A stretch of 34,578 nt of DNA, taken from contig CAZOAA010000017.1 in assembly GCA_964577715.1 (NCBI GenBank), positions 1 through 34,578 on the forward strand, given 5' to 3'. A program made the position numbers and the translations under genes. The notes under the pieces were generated by a model. The model saw only the letters and a program-made list of their open reading frames with translations. It was not told where the DNA came from and ran no database searches. This document shows, piece after piece, positions 25,084 through 32,449 of the stretch. Numbering within the stretch: the stretch's first letter is position 1; each line of letters begins with the position of its first letter. The stretch is from SUP05 sp964577715. GTDB taxonomy: Bacteria > Pseudomonadota > Gammaproteobacteria > PS1 > Pseudothioglobaceae.

Positions 25084-25692
25084 ATGGATTTATTTACACT
25101 ACTGTCTTTAGCATTTGCAACATTTGTATATGCTATATCACCTGGGCCGGGTTTATTTGCAGTTTTGGCAACGGCTATTCGTTATGGTGCGATTTCTGCC
25201 TTATGGCTTTCAATTGGCCACACAGTGGCAGATATGTTGTATGTTTCAATTGCCATGTTTGCACTGAGTATATTGGCACAACTAATTACTGATGGTATGG
25301 TTTATGTCAAATTTTTTGGCACAGGTTATTTGTTATATATTGGCTATCAGCAATATATTTCTAAAGGTGTTAGTTTTGAAACCAGAAGTGATAAAAAATC
25401 AATTATTAAGCTTTTATTTGCAGGTTTTGCAGTTGGTGGCACCAACCCTAAAAGCATTATTTATTACTTATCTTTTTTACCGGTTTTTGTTAATCTTAAT
25501 CAATTAACACTAGCAACAGAGATACAAGTGATTGTTGTAGTAGGAGCAACTGTATTGTTTGTATTGAACTTGGCAAACGTATTAGGATTAAAGCTAAGGA
25601 AACATGTGGAAAACCCTTTAGTTATTAAACGTGTCAATGAAATTACTGGCATTACTATGATGTTAGTTGGTGTGTTTGTAGCGCTATATTAA
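25084..25692 (+). CDS. LysE/RhtB-family amino-acid exporter (first copy)
   Basis: A 202-residue membrane protein with about six hydrophobic segments. The family signature AISPGPGLFAVLATAIRYG is in the first helix region, GHTVADMLYVS in the second, and GGTNPKSIIYYLSFLP in the fourth. Members export amino acids such as homoserine, threonine, lysine or leucine by proton exchange; substrate cannot be read from sequence. It is first of a nine-gene rightward run. The next gene, 14 bases on, is another family member of the same length but clearly diverged, so the pair is an old duplication or two independent paralogs. Confidence 0.85.
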   Translation: MDLFTLLSLAFATFVYAISPGPGLFAVLATAIRYGAISALWLSIGHTVADMLYVSIAMFALSILAQLITDGMVYVKFFGTGYLLYIGYQQYISKGVSFETRSDKKSIIKLLFAGFAVGGTNPKSIIYYLSFLPVFVNLNQLTLATEIQVIVVVGATVLFVLNLANVLGLKLRKHVENPLVIKRVNEITGITMMLVGVFVALY

Positions 25693-25706
25693 GGTAGTAT
25701 GTTGGC

Positions 25707-26315
25707 ATGAGTATTGTAGATTTTATTGGTTTATTTATTCTTGCTTTTGTATTTGTTATTACGCCAGGTCCAGGTACTTTAGCAGTGTTTGCTAAAAGCA
25801 TTTCACAAGGTTTTGTACCGGCATTTTATTTATCTCTTGGCATGGTATTGGCCGATCTTATTTATTTATCAGTCGTTATTTTTTCATTAGAGGTTTTTTC
25901 TCAGTCAATAATACCAATAATGGATTACGTTAGAGTCTTAGGTGGTTTTTATTTGGTTTATTTGGGCACTAAATCTTGGAATGCTCATAAGGTAAGTTTT
26001 AATGATCAGTCAGATCTCAAGAGCAATGCAAATGAATTTTTAACAGGATTTTTGATTTCAATCACCAATCCGAAAGTGATGGTTTTTTATATTGCTATTC
26101 TTCCAGCATTCATTGATTTATCAAGTGTTAGTATTTTCTATGCGTTGCAAATCCTCTCAACGGTGGGCGTGGGTTTATTGATAGGCATTAGTTTAATTAA
26201 TATTAGCGTGGCTAAAATTAAAAACCTTTTTGCCAAGCCTGGTACGGATCAGAAGGTTAATCGACTGGTTGCAATGGTTATGATTTTGGCTGGCATATTG
26301 CTTGGGTTGTCATGA
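25707..26315 (+). CDS. LysE/RhtB-family amino-acid exporter (second copy)
   Basis: A 202-residue inner-membrane protein with about six hydrophobic segments. It carries VITPGPGTLAVFAKSISQG, GMVLADLIYLSVVIFSL and ISITNPKVMVFYIAILP, the same three landmarks as the preceding gene at the same positions. The variable residues differ, so a different substrate is plausible. Some LysE proteins form two-subunit pairs in other bacteria, and two adjacent genes of equal length would allow that here, although nothing in the sequence proves it. The stop overlaps the next ATG by 4 bases, coupling it to the EamA-family gene. Confidence 0.85.
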   Translation: MSIVDFIGLFILAFVFVITPGPGTLAVFAKSISQGFVPAFYLSLGMVLADLIYLSVVIFSLEVFSQSIIPIMDYVRVLGGFYLVYLGTKSWNAHKVSFNDQSDLKSNANEFLTGFLISITNPKVMVFYIAILPAFIDLSSVSIFYALQILSTVGVGLLIGISLINISVAKIKNLFAKPGTDQKVNRLVAMVMILAGILLGLS

Positions 26316-27211
26316 CACATGCTCGTTTGTATTTATGGATTGTATTGGCTATGTTGGGTTGGGGCGTTTCGTGGCCAATTGCCAAAATACTTTCAAATTA
26401 TATTACTGAACATGAGTTAGTAACATATCGTTATTTTTTGACAATTATTACGATGCTACCTATTTTGTATTGGATGAAATTATCCTTTAGAATTGATTTA
26501 AAAAATTTAGCACTAGCAGTCGTCACTGGAGTATTGCTAATTTTTTATACTAAGTTATTTTTCCTTGGTACAAAATACGGCACAGCTGGTCTTTCTGGCG
26601 CGCTAGTTACTACATTAATGCCAATTATTGTTTATGTATTAATGTTAATTAGTCGACAGAAGAAACCAGAAATTAAAGATTGGTTGGCTTTAATGTTAGG
26701 TGTTGCAGGCGTGTTTACTATGATTAAGGTTTGGACTTTTGAAGTCAGCCAGATTTTTAATGTATCAAATGTTTATTTATTATGGGCGGCATTGTGTTGG
26801 GCATTGATGTCAATTGCCACTTCTTATACAAAATCCGTCCATCCAGTGGTGCTCAGTTTTTATATTTATTTATTTGCTACAGTGATTGATTGGATGGTAT
26901 TTTTTAATCCAAGTAGCGGCTCTATTTTTTCTATGAATCAAACCTTTTGGTTAAGTTTTGTGTTTTTAGCTGTCGGATCCACTACTTTTGCGACCACGAT
27001 TTATTTTTTAGGCATTCAAAAACTCGGGTCAAACAAGGGCAGTGTGTTTACTTTTTTAGTGCCGTTTTTTGCTATTGGACTCAGTATGATAATGCTGGGT
27101 GAGCCTTTAGAATTTACAACCATCATTGGCGTTGTCATGACAATTACGTCATTGGTGATTTTAAATCGAGTTGGGGTAAAATCTAGTGAAAAACAAGACA
27201 TGAAACCATGA
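26312..27211 (+). CDS. EamA-family (DMT superfamily) transporter
   Basis: A 299-residue membrane protein with about ten hydrophobic helices in two EamA repeats: the first begins YLWIVLAMLGWGVSWPIAKIL, the second around VYLLWAALCWALMSIATSY. The segments LSGALVTTLMPIIVYVLML and NKGSVFTFLVPFFAIGLSMI are the conserved ends of each repeat. Members usually export amino acids, nucleosides or other metabolites; substrate unknown. The C-terminal tail (SSEKQDMKP) is short and polar. It is coupled at both ends by 4-base overlaps, with the LysE gene before and the aquaporin gene after, which suggests a single transcript of small-solute transporters. Confidence 0.88.
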   Translation: MTHARLYLWIVLAMLGWGVSWPIAKILSNYITEHELVTYRYFLTIITMLPILYWMKLSFRIDLKNLALAVVTGVLLIFYTKLFFLGTKYGTAGLSGALVTTLMPIIVYVLMLISRQKKPEIKDWLALMLGVAGVFTMIKVWTFEVSQIFNVSNVYLLWAALCWALMSIATSYTKSVHPVVLSFYIYLFATVIDWMVFFNPSSGSIFSMNQTFWLSFVFLAVGSTTFATTIYFLGIQKLGSNKGSVFTFLVPFFAIGLSMIMLGEPLEFTTIIGVVMTITSLVILNRVGVKSSEKQDMKP

Positions 27212-27885
27212 GAAAAAATCTAGTTGCAGAATTTTTAGGTACTTACATTTTAGTATTTGCTGGCACTGGTGCGATGGCAATAGGTGCATTAACAGGTGAG
27301 CCAGGGCACGCGGGCATCGCTATTACCTTTGGTTTTGTGATTGTGGCTTTGATTTATAGCTTTGCGCACATATCGGGCGCACATTTTAATCCAGCCGTTA
27401 CCATTGCTTTTTGGGCAATGGGTGAGTTTAATAAATCAAAAGTACTACCCTATATTGCAGCCCAGATATTGGGCGCTATCTTGGCCAGCTATAGTTTGTA
27501 TTTTTTACTATTTGAAGATATTACCTCGATGGAGCAAGTGGCTTATCTAGGTGCAACGCTCCCGCACGGATCACAAATGCAATCATTTGGTTTTGAGTTA
27601 ATTCTAACATTTATCTTAATGTTGGTGATTAGCGCTTCTGCCGTTCATGGAAAAGCAATTAAAGACTTTGCCGGCATTGCCATTGGTTTTACCGTGGGGT
27701 TAGAGGCTATGTTTGCTGGCCCTATTACAGGTGCAAGTATGAACCCTGCACGCTCAATTGGCCCGGCACTGGCGAGCGGAAATTTTGAGAGTTTGTGGAT
27801 TTATATTGTTGCTACTACTTTGGGCGCAGTATTGGCTGCAATAGTTTTTGTTAAGCTTATTAATCCTAATGAGTCTGAGGAATAA
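27208..27885 (+). CDS. Aquaporin-family (MIP) channel, possibly AqpS-like arsenite channel
   Basis: A 225-residue six-helix channel with both pore motifs: HFNPAVT in the first half and SMNPARS in the second. Aligned by eye to AqpZ, the selectivity-filter Phe (ITFGF) and Arg (NPAR) are kept, but His174 and Thr183 are replaced by Ala (EAMFAGPITGAS). That would widen the filter and fit neutral solutes such as glycerol or arsenous acid better than strict water selectivity. arsC follows after 3 bases. The pair resembles the AqpS-ArsC arrangement of Sinorhizobium meliloti, where an aquaglyceroporin replaces ArsB as arsenite exit. The arsenite role is inference from pairing and pore residues. Confidence 0.85.
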   Translation: MRKNLVAEFLGTYILVFAGTGAMAIGALTGEPGHAGIAITFGFVIVALIYSFAHISGAHFNPAVTIAFWAMGEFNKSKVLPYIAAQILGAILASYSLYFLLFEDITSMEQVAYLGATLPHGSQMQSFGFELILTFILMLVISASAVHGKAIKDFAGIAIGFTVGLEAMFAGPITGASMNPARSIGPALASGNFESLWIYIVATTLGAVLAAIVFVKLINPNESEE

Positions 27886-27888
27886 GGA

Positions 27889-28290
27889 ATGAAAAAAGTA
27901 TTAATTTTATGTACTGGCAACTCTTGTAGATCTATTATTGCAGAGGCATTGTTAAATCATGATTTGTCTGATTATATTGAAGCGCACTCCTCTGGTGTGG
28001 CTGCAAGCGGAAGGGTTAATGCGAATGCAAAGAAAGTTTTAGAGCAAAATAATATGTGGAATGATGCCTATCATTCTAAAGTAATTGAAAAGGTAATGGA
28101 TATTCAGTTTGATCTTGTAATTACTGTTTGTGGAAATGCACAAGAAACCTGTCCAGTTTTTCCTGGAAAAACTGAAGTTATGCATGTTGGTTTTGAAGAT
28201 CCAGATGGAAAAGATTTTGACGCTTTTTTACAAACATTTGCTGAAATTCGTGAAAAACTTATACCAATTGTTAAAAATAAATTGTGTTGA
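27889..28290 (+). CDS. arsC: Arsenate reductase, thioredoxin-coupled LMW-phosphatase type
   Basis: A 133-residue protein of the low-molecular-weight tyrosine phosphatase fold. The P-loop CTGNSCRS has nucleophile C8 and R14. The redox pair C81 and C88 (TVCGNAQETCP) matches the relay cysteines of Bacillus subtilis and plasmid pI258 ArsC. This places it with thioredoxin-dependent enzymes that reduce arsenate to arsenite, not the glutaredoxin type of E. coli. HVGFEDPDG supplies the conserved aspartate. The product needs an exit; no arsB or acr3 is in the window, and the preceding channel is the obvious candidate. No arsR is seen. It is cytoplasmic and appears complete. Confidence 0.88.
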   Translation: MKKVLILCTGNSCRSIIAEALLNHDLSDYIEAHSSGVAASGRVNANAKKVLEQNNMWNDAYHSKVIEKVMDIQFDLVITVCGNAQETCPVFPGKTEVMHVGFEDPDGKDFDAFLQTFAEIREKLIPIVKNKLC

Positions 28291-28321
28291 GAGGATATTT
28301 TTCTAAATTAAAGGATAAAAA

Positions 28322-28501
28322 ATGGATGTAATTTATTGGCTAATACCCAGCATGATATTTGTTGGAGTTGTTCTTGTAATCCTTTTGGTGATAGGGATTA
28401 AGAGTGGTCAGTATGAAGATTTAGAAGGTGAAGGGCAACGAATTTTGTTTGATGAAGATGAAGAAAATTCAGGCTCAAAAAAAATTAAAAAAAGGGGTTG
28501 A
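28322..28501 (+). CDS. ccoS: cbb3-type cytochrome oxidase assembly protein CcoS
   Basis: A 59-residue single-pass membrane protein. One helix (about residues 4-26) is followed by KSGQYEDLEGEGQRILFDED, the CcoS signature, then a short Lys-rich tail. CcoS is required for assembly and copper/heme maturation of cbb3 oxidases, the high-affinity terminal oxidases of microaerobic respiration. The structural genes ccoNOP and the copper ATPase gene ccoI, its usual neighbours, are not in the window, so this copy is isolated. AAAGGAT precedes the ATG. TTGACA overlaps its stop codon and may serve the next gene. Confidence 0.88.
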   Translation: MDVIYWLIPSMIFVGVVLVILLVIGIKSGQYEDLEGEGQRILFDEDEENSGSKKIKKRG

Positions 28502-28521
28502 CAGCTAGTTTTTTTTATAGA
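28498..28521 (+). promoter_or_regulatory. Possible internal promoter before the DUF47-pit pair
   Basis: A consensus -35, TTGACA, lies at 28498-28503 on the ccoS stop codon. The best -10-like hexamer, TATAGA at 28516-28521, is only 12 bases away, and the 17-base position holds AAAATT, a poor match. This 76-base gap is the largest in the run, so a separate start for phosphate uptake is reasonable but unproven. No clear Pho box is visible. Confidence 0.25.
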
Positions 28522-28577
28522 AAATTCGCATTTGAAGAATATAGAAAAAATAAAATAATAAAAAGAGGAAAAACAAA

Positions 28578-29255
28578 ATGGCTGGAAATATTATTGACGG
28601 TCTATTTGGTAAATCACCAATTAGTCCATTGCAAAAACATATGACACATGTTCACTCATGTATTTCAGAATTAAACAAGTTCATGGTTGCTATTCATGAT
28701 CAAAACTGGAGCAAGGCTGAGGAGGTCAGATCAGCAATTGGTTCTAAAGAAGGCGAAGCAGACGTATTGAAGAAAGAACTACGCCTTAGTTTACCATCAA
28801 CATTTATGATGCCGTTCTCACGTAGAGACATATTGGATTTGTTATTAATCCAAGATTCAATTGCAAATATTACCAAGGATGTATCAGGTCTTATGATTAA
28901 CCGTAAGATGACATTACCAGATGAAATATTTGAAGATATTAAAGAACTTACTAGTGTATGTATCAAAACATCAGCAATGGCATTATCTGCTATTAATGAG
29001 TTAGATGAATTACTAGAGACTGCATTTAGTAGTCGTGAAAGAAAAGTTGTAAATTCTATTATCAAAGACATTAACGAACTTGAAAGTGAGTCGGATAAGA
29101 TTCAACATGAAATTCGTGCAAAGTTATTTCCATTAGAGTCTAAATTACCTCCAGTTGATGTAATGTTTTATTACCGTGCTGTTGAATGGCTTGGGGAGTT
29201 GGCTGATGCTGCTCAAAAAGTTGGCTCAAGATTAGAAGTGCTTCTCGCTAAGTAG
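28578..29255 (+). CDS. DUF47/PhoU-like protein, Pit accessory protein
   Basis: A 225-residue, mostly helical soluble protein that begins MAGNIIDGLFGKSPISPLQKHM, typical of the DUF47 (TIGR00153) family related to PhoU. These proteins form helical bundles and are usually encoded directly before a Pit phosphate transporter, whose activity they are thought to modulate. Here pit follows after 22 bases. The ending WLGELADAAQKVGSRLEVLLAK is also typical. AGAGG before the ATG is a good ribosome-binding site. It probably acts at the inner face of the membrane. Exact mechanism is not settled for the family. Confidence 0.9.
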   Translation: MAGNIIDGLFGKSPISPLQKHMTHVHSCISELNKFMVAIHDQNWSKAEEVRSAIGSKEGEADVLKKELRLSLPSTFMMPFSRRDILDLLLIQDSIANITKDVSGLMINRKMTLPDEIFEDIKELTSVCIKTSAMALSAINELDELLETAFSSRERKVVNSIIKDINELESESDKIQHEIRAKLFPLESKLPPVDVMFYYRAVEWLGELADAAQKVGSRLEVLLAK

Positions 29256-29277
29256 CGATATATTTAAGGAGTAAATC

Positions 29278-30558
29278 ATGGAAATTATTACAAATAATGC
29301 TGAAATTCTAATTATGCTAGCAATAGGCTTCGGTCTATTTATGGCTTGGGGTGTAGGTGCGAATGATGTGGCAAACGCTATGGGAACTTCAGTTGGTTCT
29401 GGAGCTATCACTGTTAGACAGGCGGTTGTTATTGCTGTTATTTTTGAATTTGCAGGTGCAGTACTTGCAGGTGGAGAGGTAACCGCAACTATTCGTAAAG
29501 GTATTCTTGATGCATCGCTTTTTACCAATGAACCACATCTGTTGGTTTATGGAATGTTGGCATCACTTCTGGCAGCTGCAATGTGGTTACTTATTGCCTC
29601 TAGTTTGGGATGGCCGGTATCTACTACACATTCAATTGTTGGTGCAATTGTTGGTTTTGGTGCTGTTGGTGTAGGTGTTGATGCGGTTGCCTGGGGCAAG
29701 GTTGTTAAAATCGTTATGAGCTGGATTGCTTCACCATTAATTGCTGGAACACTAGCCGTTCTTATTTTTAAGAGTTTGCAATCATTGGTGATTGATACTA
29801 AAAACCCATTTGATAATGCTAAAAGATACCTGCCTTTTTATGTGTTTTTAGTTGGTTTTATTATCGCGCTAGTTACTTTATTTAAAGGCCTTAAGCATGT
29901 AGAGTCTTTGAAATACATAGGTAAGGATACATCGTTAAGTTTAACAATAGCTTTAGCTGTAGGAATTATTGCAGCAGTTATTGCAAAAGTTATCATGAGT
30001 CGTATTAAGTCTGTTCCAAGTGATGACAAAGATTTCCATTTTGCCAACATGGAAAAATTATTTGCGGTACTTATGGTTATTACTGCTTCGGCTATGGCAT
30101 TTGCCCATGGATCAAATGATGTTGCAAATGCAATTGGCCCATTAGCAGCTGTATATAACATTGTGTCAGCGAGTGGAGATATTGCTGCTAAGAGTGCATT
30201 ACCTTCGTGGATTCTATTAGTTGGTGGTGGTGGTATTGTATTTGGTTTGGCAACATTTGGTTTTAAGGTTATGAAAACCATTGGTAGGAATATTACCGAG
30301 CTAACTCCGTCTCGTGGATTCTCTGCTGAGCTTGCTGCTGCTACAACTGTTGTAGTCGCTTCATCAACAGGTATTCCAGTATCAACTACACAAGTACTTG
30401 TTGGTGCAGTACTAGGTGTAGGCATAGCACGTGGTGTTGCTGCACTTAACATGAGAACTGTTAATACAATTTTCATGTCTTGGCTGATTACACTTCCGGC
30501 CGGAGCTGTTATGTCTATTCTATTTTTCTATGCACTTAAAGGTGTATTTGGAGCGTAG
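29278..30558 (+). CDS. pit: Low-affinity inorganic phosphate transporter (Pit family)
   Basis: A 426-residue membrane protein with about ten helices in two inverted halves, each with the PiT signature: GVGANDVANAMGTSVGSGAIT near the N-terminus and HGSNDVANAIGPLAAV in the second half. STTHSIVGAIVGFG and STTQVLVGAVLGVG repeat the substrate-binding pattern. It imports phosphate, often as a metal-phosphate complex, with protons. Pit also takes up arsenate, which gives a reason for arsC two genes upstream in the same direction. Length is shorter than E. coli PitA (about 499 residues), because the central loop is short. The BolA-family gene begins 2 bases after the stop. Confidence 0.94.
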   Translation: MEIITNNAEILIMLAIGFGLFMAWGVGANDVANAMGTSVGSGAITVRQAVVIAVIFEFAGAVLAGGEVTATIRKGILDASLFTNEPHLLVYGMLASLLAAAMWLLIASSLGWPVSTTHSIVGAIVGFGAVGVGVDAVAWGKVVKIVMSWIASPLIAGTLAVLIFKSLQSLVIDTKNPFDNAKRYLPFYVFLVGFIIALVTLFKGLKHVESLKYIGKDTSLSLTIALAVGIIAAVIAKVIMSRIKSVPSDDKDFHFANMEKLFAVLMVITASAMAFAHGSNDVANAIGPLAAVYNIVSASGDIAAKSALPSWILLVGGGGIVFGLATFGFKVMKTIGRNITELTPSRGFSAELAAATTVVVASSTGIPVSTTQVLVGAVLGVGIARGVAALNMRTVNTIFMSWLITLPAGAVMSILFFYALKGVFGA

Positions 30559-30560
30559 TT

Positions 30561-30791
30561 TTGACTCTTGAAGAGATACAGGTAAAATTAGAAGCAGGTA
30601 TTGAAAATGCAACTGTCACTATGGAGGGTGATGGCTGTAACTGTTCAACATTGGTTGTCTCGCCTGTATTTGAGGGCATGTCGTTATTAGCCAGGCAAAA
30701 AATGGTCTTGGCTGCAGTACGAGAAGATATCGATAGTGGTGAATTACACGCTTTGAGCATTAAAGCCAGAACGCCTGCAGAGATGAGTTAA
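30561..30791 (+). CDS. ibaG: BolA-family protein (IbaG/YrbA type)
   Basis: A 76-residue protein with the BolA fold: VTMEGDGCNCSTLVVSPVFEGMS, RQKMVLAAVREDI, and IHALS-type ending LHALSIKARTPAEM with the conserved histidine. BolA-family proteins pair with monothiol glutaredoxins to handle [2Fe-2S] clusters; IbaG is linked to acid stress. The start is TTG 30561, just 2 bases after pit; no in-frame ATG would give a complete N-terminus. A second Cys replaces the usual aromatic residue in GDGCNF, giving Cys-Asn-Cys. The frequent neighbour murA is absent. Its 3' end overlaps the convergent DUF1289 gene by 4 bases. Confidence 0.85.
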   Translation: MTLEEIQVKLEAGIENATVTMEGDGCNCSTLVVSPVFEGMSLLARQKMVLAAVREDIDSGELHALSIKARTPAEMS

Positions 30792-31003
30792 TCAATCTTA
30801 CGATCTTCTAAGTCTTTAATAATAGCCTTGCGCATTTCATTTGAATAATTAATCCAGTTAGTGATCTCATCGCTATGGCGTTTACAGCCAACACAATAGT
30901 TGTTTTTATTGTATTTACAAATACCTGTGCAAGGTGAATCGCTTGAAGGCGAGAGAGGGTTCCCTGGGGTGCAAGGGCTTTGAGACAGTTGTTTTTCATT
31001 CAT
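30788..31003 (-). CDS. DUF1289 domain protein
   Basis: A 71-residue protein whose C-terminal half has the DUF1289 pattern: SPCTGICKYN, then YCVGCKRHSDEITNW. The four cysteines (C-x3-C and C-x2-C) look like a small metal-binding site, though the function of the family is unknown. The first 24 residues are Ser/Pro-rich and contain SPCTPG, a partial echo of SPCTGI. A -10 element ends 7 bases before the ATG, so the transcript may be leaderless. It converges on the BolA gene and diverges from the helicase gene. Confidence 0.85.
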   Translation of the reverse strand: MNEKQLSQSPCTPGNPLSPSSDSPCTGICKYNKNNYCVGCKRHSDEITNWINYSNEMRKAIIKDLEDRKID

Positions 31004-31010
31004 ATTCTTT

Positions 31011-31016
31011 ATTATA
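31011..31016 (-). promoter_or_regulatory. Putative -10 element of the DUF1289 gene, leaderless arrangement
   Basis: TATAAT on the minus strand ends 7 bases before the ATG at 31003, placing the likely transcription start at or next to the start codon. No strong Shine-Dalgarno sequence and no convincing -35 box are present. Confidence 0.4.
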
Positions 31017-31061
31017 GTTTGCTAATGTAAAATACCACTCTTTATTTTTGCAAGTATTTTT

Positions 31062-32366
31062 ATGGGATTTTCCAAATTAGGATTATCAGATTCTATTCTG
31101 AAAGCAGTTACTCAGCAGGGCTATGATAAGCCTTCGCCCATTCAAGAAAAGTCAATCCCTGTGGTATTAGAAGGGAGTGATTTAATGGCAGCCGCACAAA
31201 CAGGTACGGGAAAAACAGCTGGATTTACGCTACCAATCTTGCAATTATTGTCAAAAGGCAAGCCAACAAAATCAAACCAAGTGCGTACATTAATACTAAC
31301 CCCTACTCGTGAGTTAGCAGCGCAAGTGCAGGACAGTGTTGCCACTTATGGCAAGCATCTTCCACTTAAATCAGCTGTAGTTTTTGGTGGTGTGAAGATT
31401 AATCCACAAATGCAAAAGCTAAGAGGTGGTGTTGATATTTTGGTAGCCACACCAGGTCGATTGTTAGATCTGTATTCACAAAATGCCGTGAAGTTTGATC
31501 AGCTAGAAATCATTGTATTTGATGAAGCTGACCGTATGCTAGATATGGGCTTTATTCACGATATTAAACGAATTTTAAAGATTTTACCAACAAATAGACA
31601 AACTTTAATGTTCTCAGCAACCTTTTCTGATGAGATTAGAAAGCTGGCAAAATCTTTAGTACATAACCCAATTGAAATATCAGTCACACCGCGTAACTCT
31701 ACGGTCAAATCTGTCAAACATTGGATTCATCCGGTGGATAAATCTAAAAAGCAAGCATTATTAACGCATTTAATTAAAGAAAATGGCTGGTATCAAGTAC
31801 TGGTGTTTAGTCGCACTAAACATGGGGCTAATCGTATCGCTACCCAGCTTGGAAAACGCGGAATTACAGCAGCAGCAATCCACGGCAACAAATCCCAAGG
31901 TGCGCGTACTCGTGCATTGGCTGATTTTAAAGCTGGCAAGGTGAATGTATTGGTGGCTACTGATATTGCTGCGCGCGGTATTGATATTAACGACCTGCCT
32001 CATGTAGTAAACTTTGACTTACCTCATGTGCCAGAAGACTATGTGCACCGTATTGGCCGTACAGGCAGAGCCGGGTCTAAAGGCGAGGCGGTGTCATTGG
32101 TAAGCGCTGATGAAGCTAAGCAGTTGTTTGATATTGAGCGCCTTATTCAAAAAAAGCTAGATCGTATTATGGTGGATGATTTTGTGCCGGATCACAACTT
32201 GCCGGAGTCACTGAAAAATCAGTTACCTCCAAAGAAGAAAAAACCGAAAAAAAATAAAAATAGAAATAAACCTAGATACGGGAAAAATAGCAATTCAGCT
32301 GAAAACAAGTCTAAAAAGAAGAAAGGTTTTTGGGGTAACAAGCCTAAAAAACAAGCTAAAAAATAA
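31062..32366 (+). CDS. rhlE: DEAD-box RNA helicase, RhlE-like
   Basis: A 434-residue ATP-dependent RNA helicase. Motifs in order: the Q motif region GYDKPSPIQEKSIP, Walker A AAQTGTGKTAGFTLP, PTRELAAQ, TPGRLLDL, DEADRMLDMGF, FSATFSDE, then VFSRTKHGANRIA, ATDIAARGIDI and HRIGRTGRAGSKGE. The C-terminal tail from about residue 370 is very rich in Lys and Asn, as expected for nonspecific RNA contact. N-terminal wording (FSKLGLSDSILKAVTQQGY) fits RhlE, with a role in RNA decay or ribosome assembly. The exact DEAD-box subfamily is less certain than the enzyme class. Confidence 0.9.
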   Translation: MGFSKLGLSDSILKAVTQQGYDKPSPIQEKSIPVVLEGSDLMAAAQTGTGKTAGFTLPILQLLSKGKPTKSNQVRTLILTPTRELAAQVQDSVATYGKHLPLKSAVVFGGVKINPQMQKLRGGVDILVATPGRLLDLYSQNAVKFDQLEIIVFDEADRMLDMGFIHDIKRILKILPTNRQTLMFSATFSDEIRKLAKSLVHNPIEISVTPRNSTVKSVKHWIHPVDKSKKQALLTHLIKENGWYQVLVFSRTKHGANRIATQLGKRGITAAAIHGNKSQGARTRALADFKAGKVNVLVATDIAARGIDINDLPHVVNFDLPHVPEDYVHRIGRTGRAGSKGEAVSLVSADEAKQLFDIERLIQKKLDRIMVDDFVPDHNLPESLKNQLPPKKKKPKKNKNRNKPRYGKNSNSAENKSKKKKGFWGNKPKKQAKK

Positions 32367-32449
32367 ATGGTATTTGCTTTTGACTTGTAATTGCCTTAGT
32401 TAGGCACTAAATATCACTAAGTTATTTAAAAATAAATAGAGTAATCATT

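Noticed and set aside
25084..26315. Recent tandem duplication of the LysE-family genes
   Set aside because: Length and landmarks agree, but most residues differ; if it was a duplication it is old, so no recent event is claimed.
28509..28516. Run of eight T after ccoS as a terminator
   Set aside because: No GC-rich hairpin precedes it; the local sequence fits a promoter region better.
29838..30476. Long open frame antisense to pit (about 212 codons)
   Set aside because: It lies fully inside a well-recognised transporter, has no ribosome-binding site and shows no recognisable domain; Ala/Thr/Pro bias mirrors the transporter codons.
30561..30791. Cys-Asn-Cys in the BolA-family protein as a new metal site
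   Set aside because: GDGC-N is common in this subfamily; only the second Cys is unusual, and a single substitution is too little to build on.
32385..32402. Stem GCCT-TAGTT-AGGC after rhlE as an intrinsic terminator
   Set aside because: Only four base pairs and no T-run follows on either strand.
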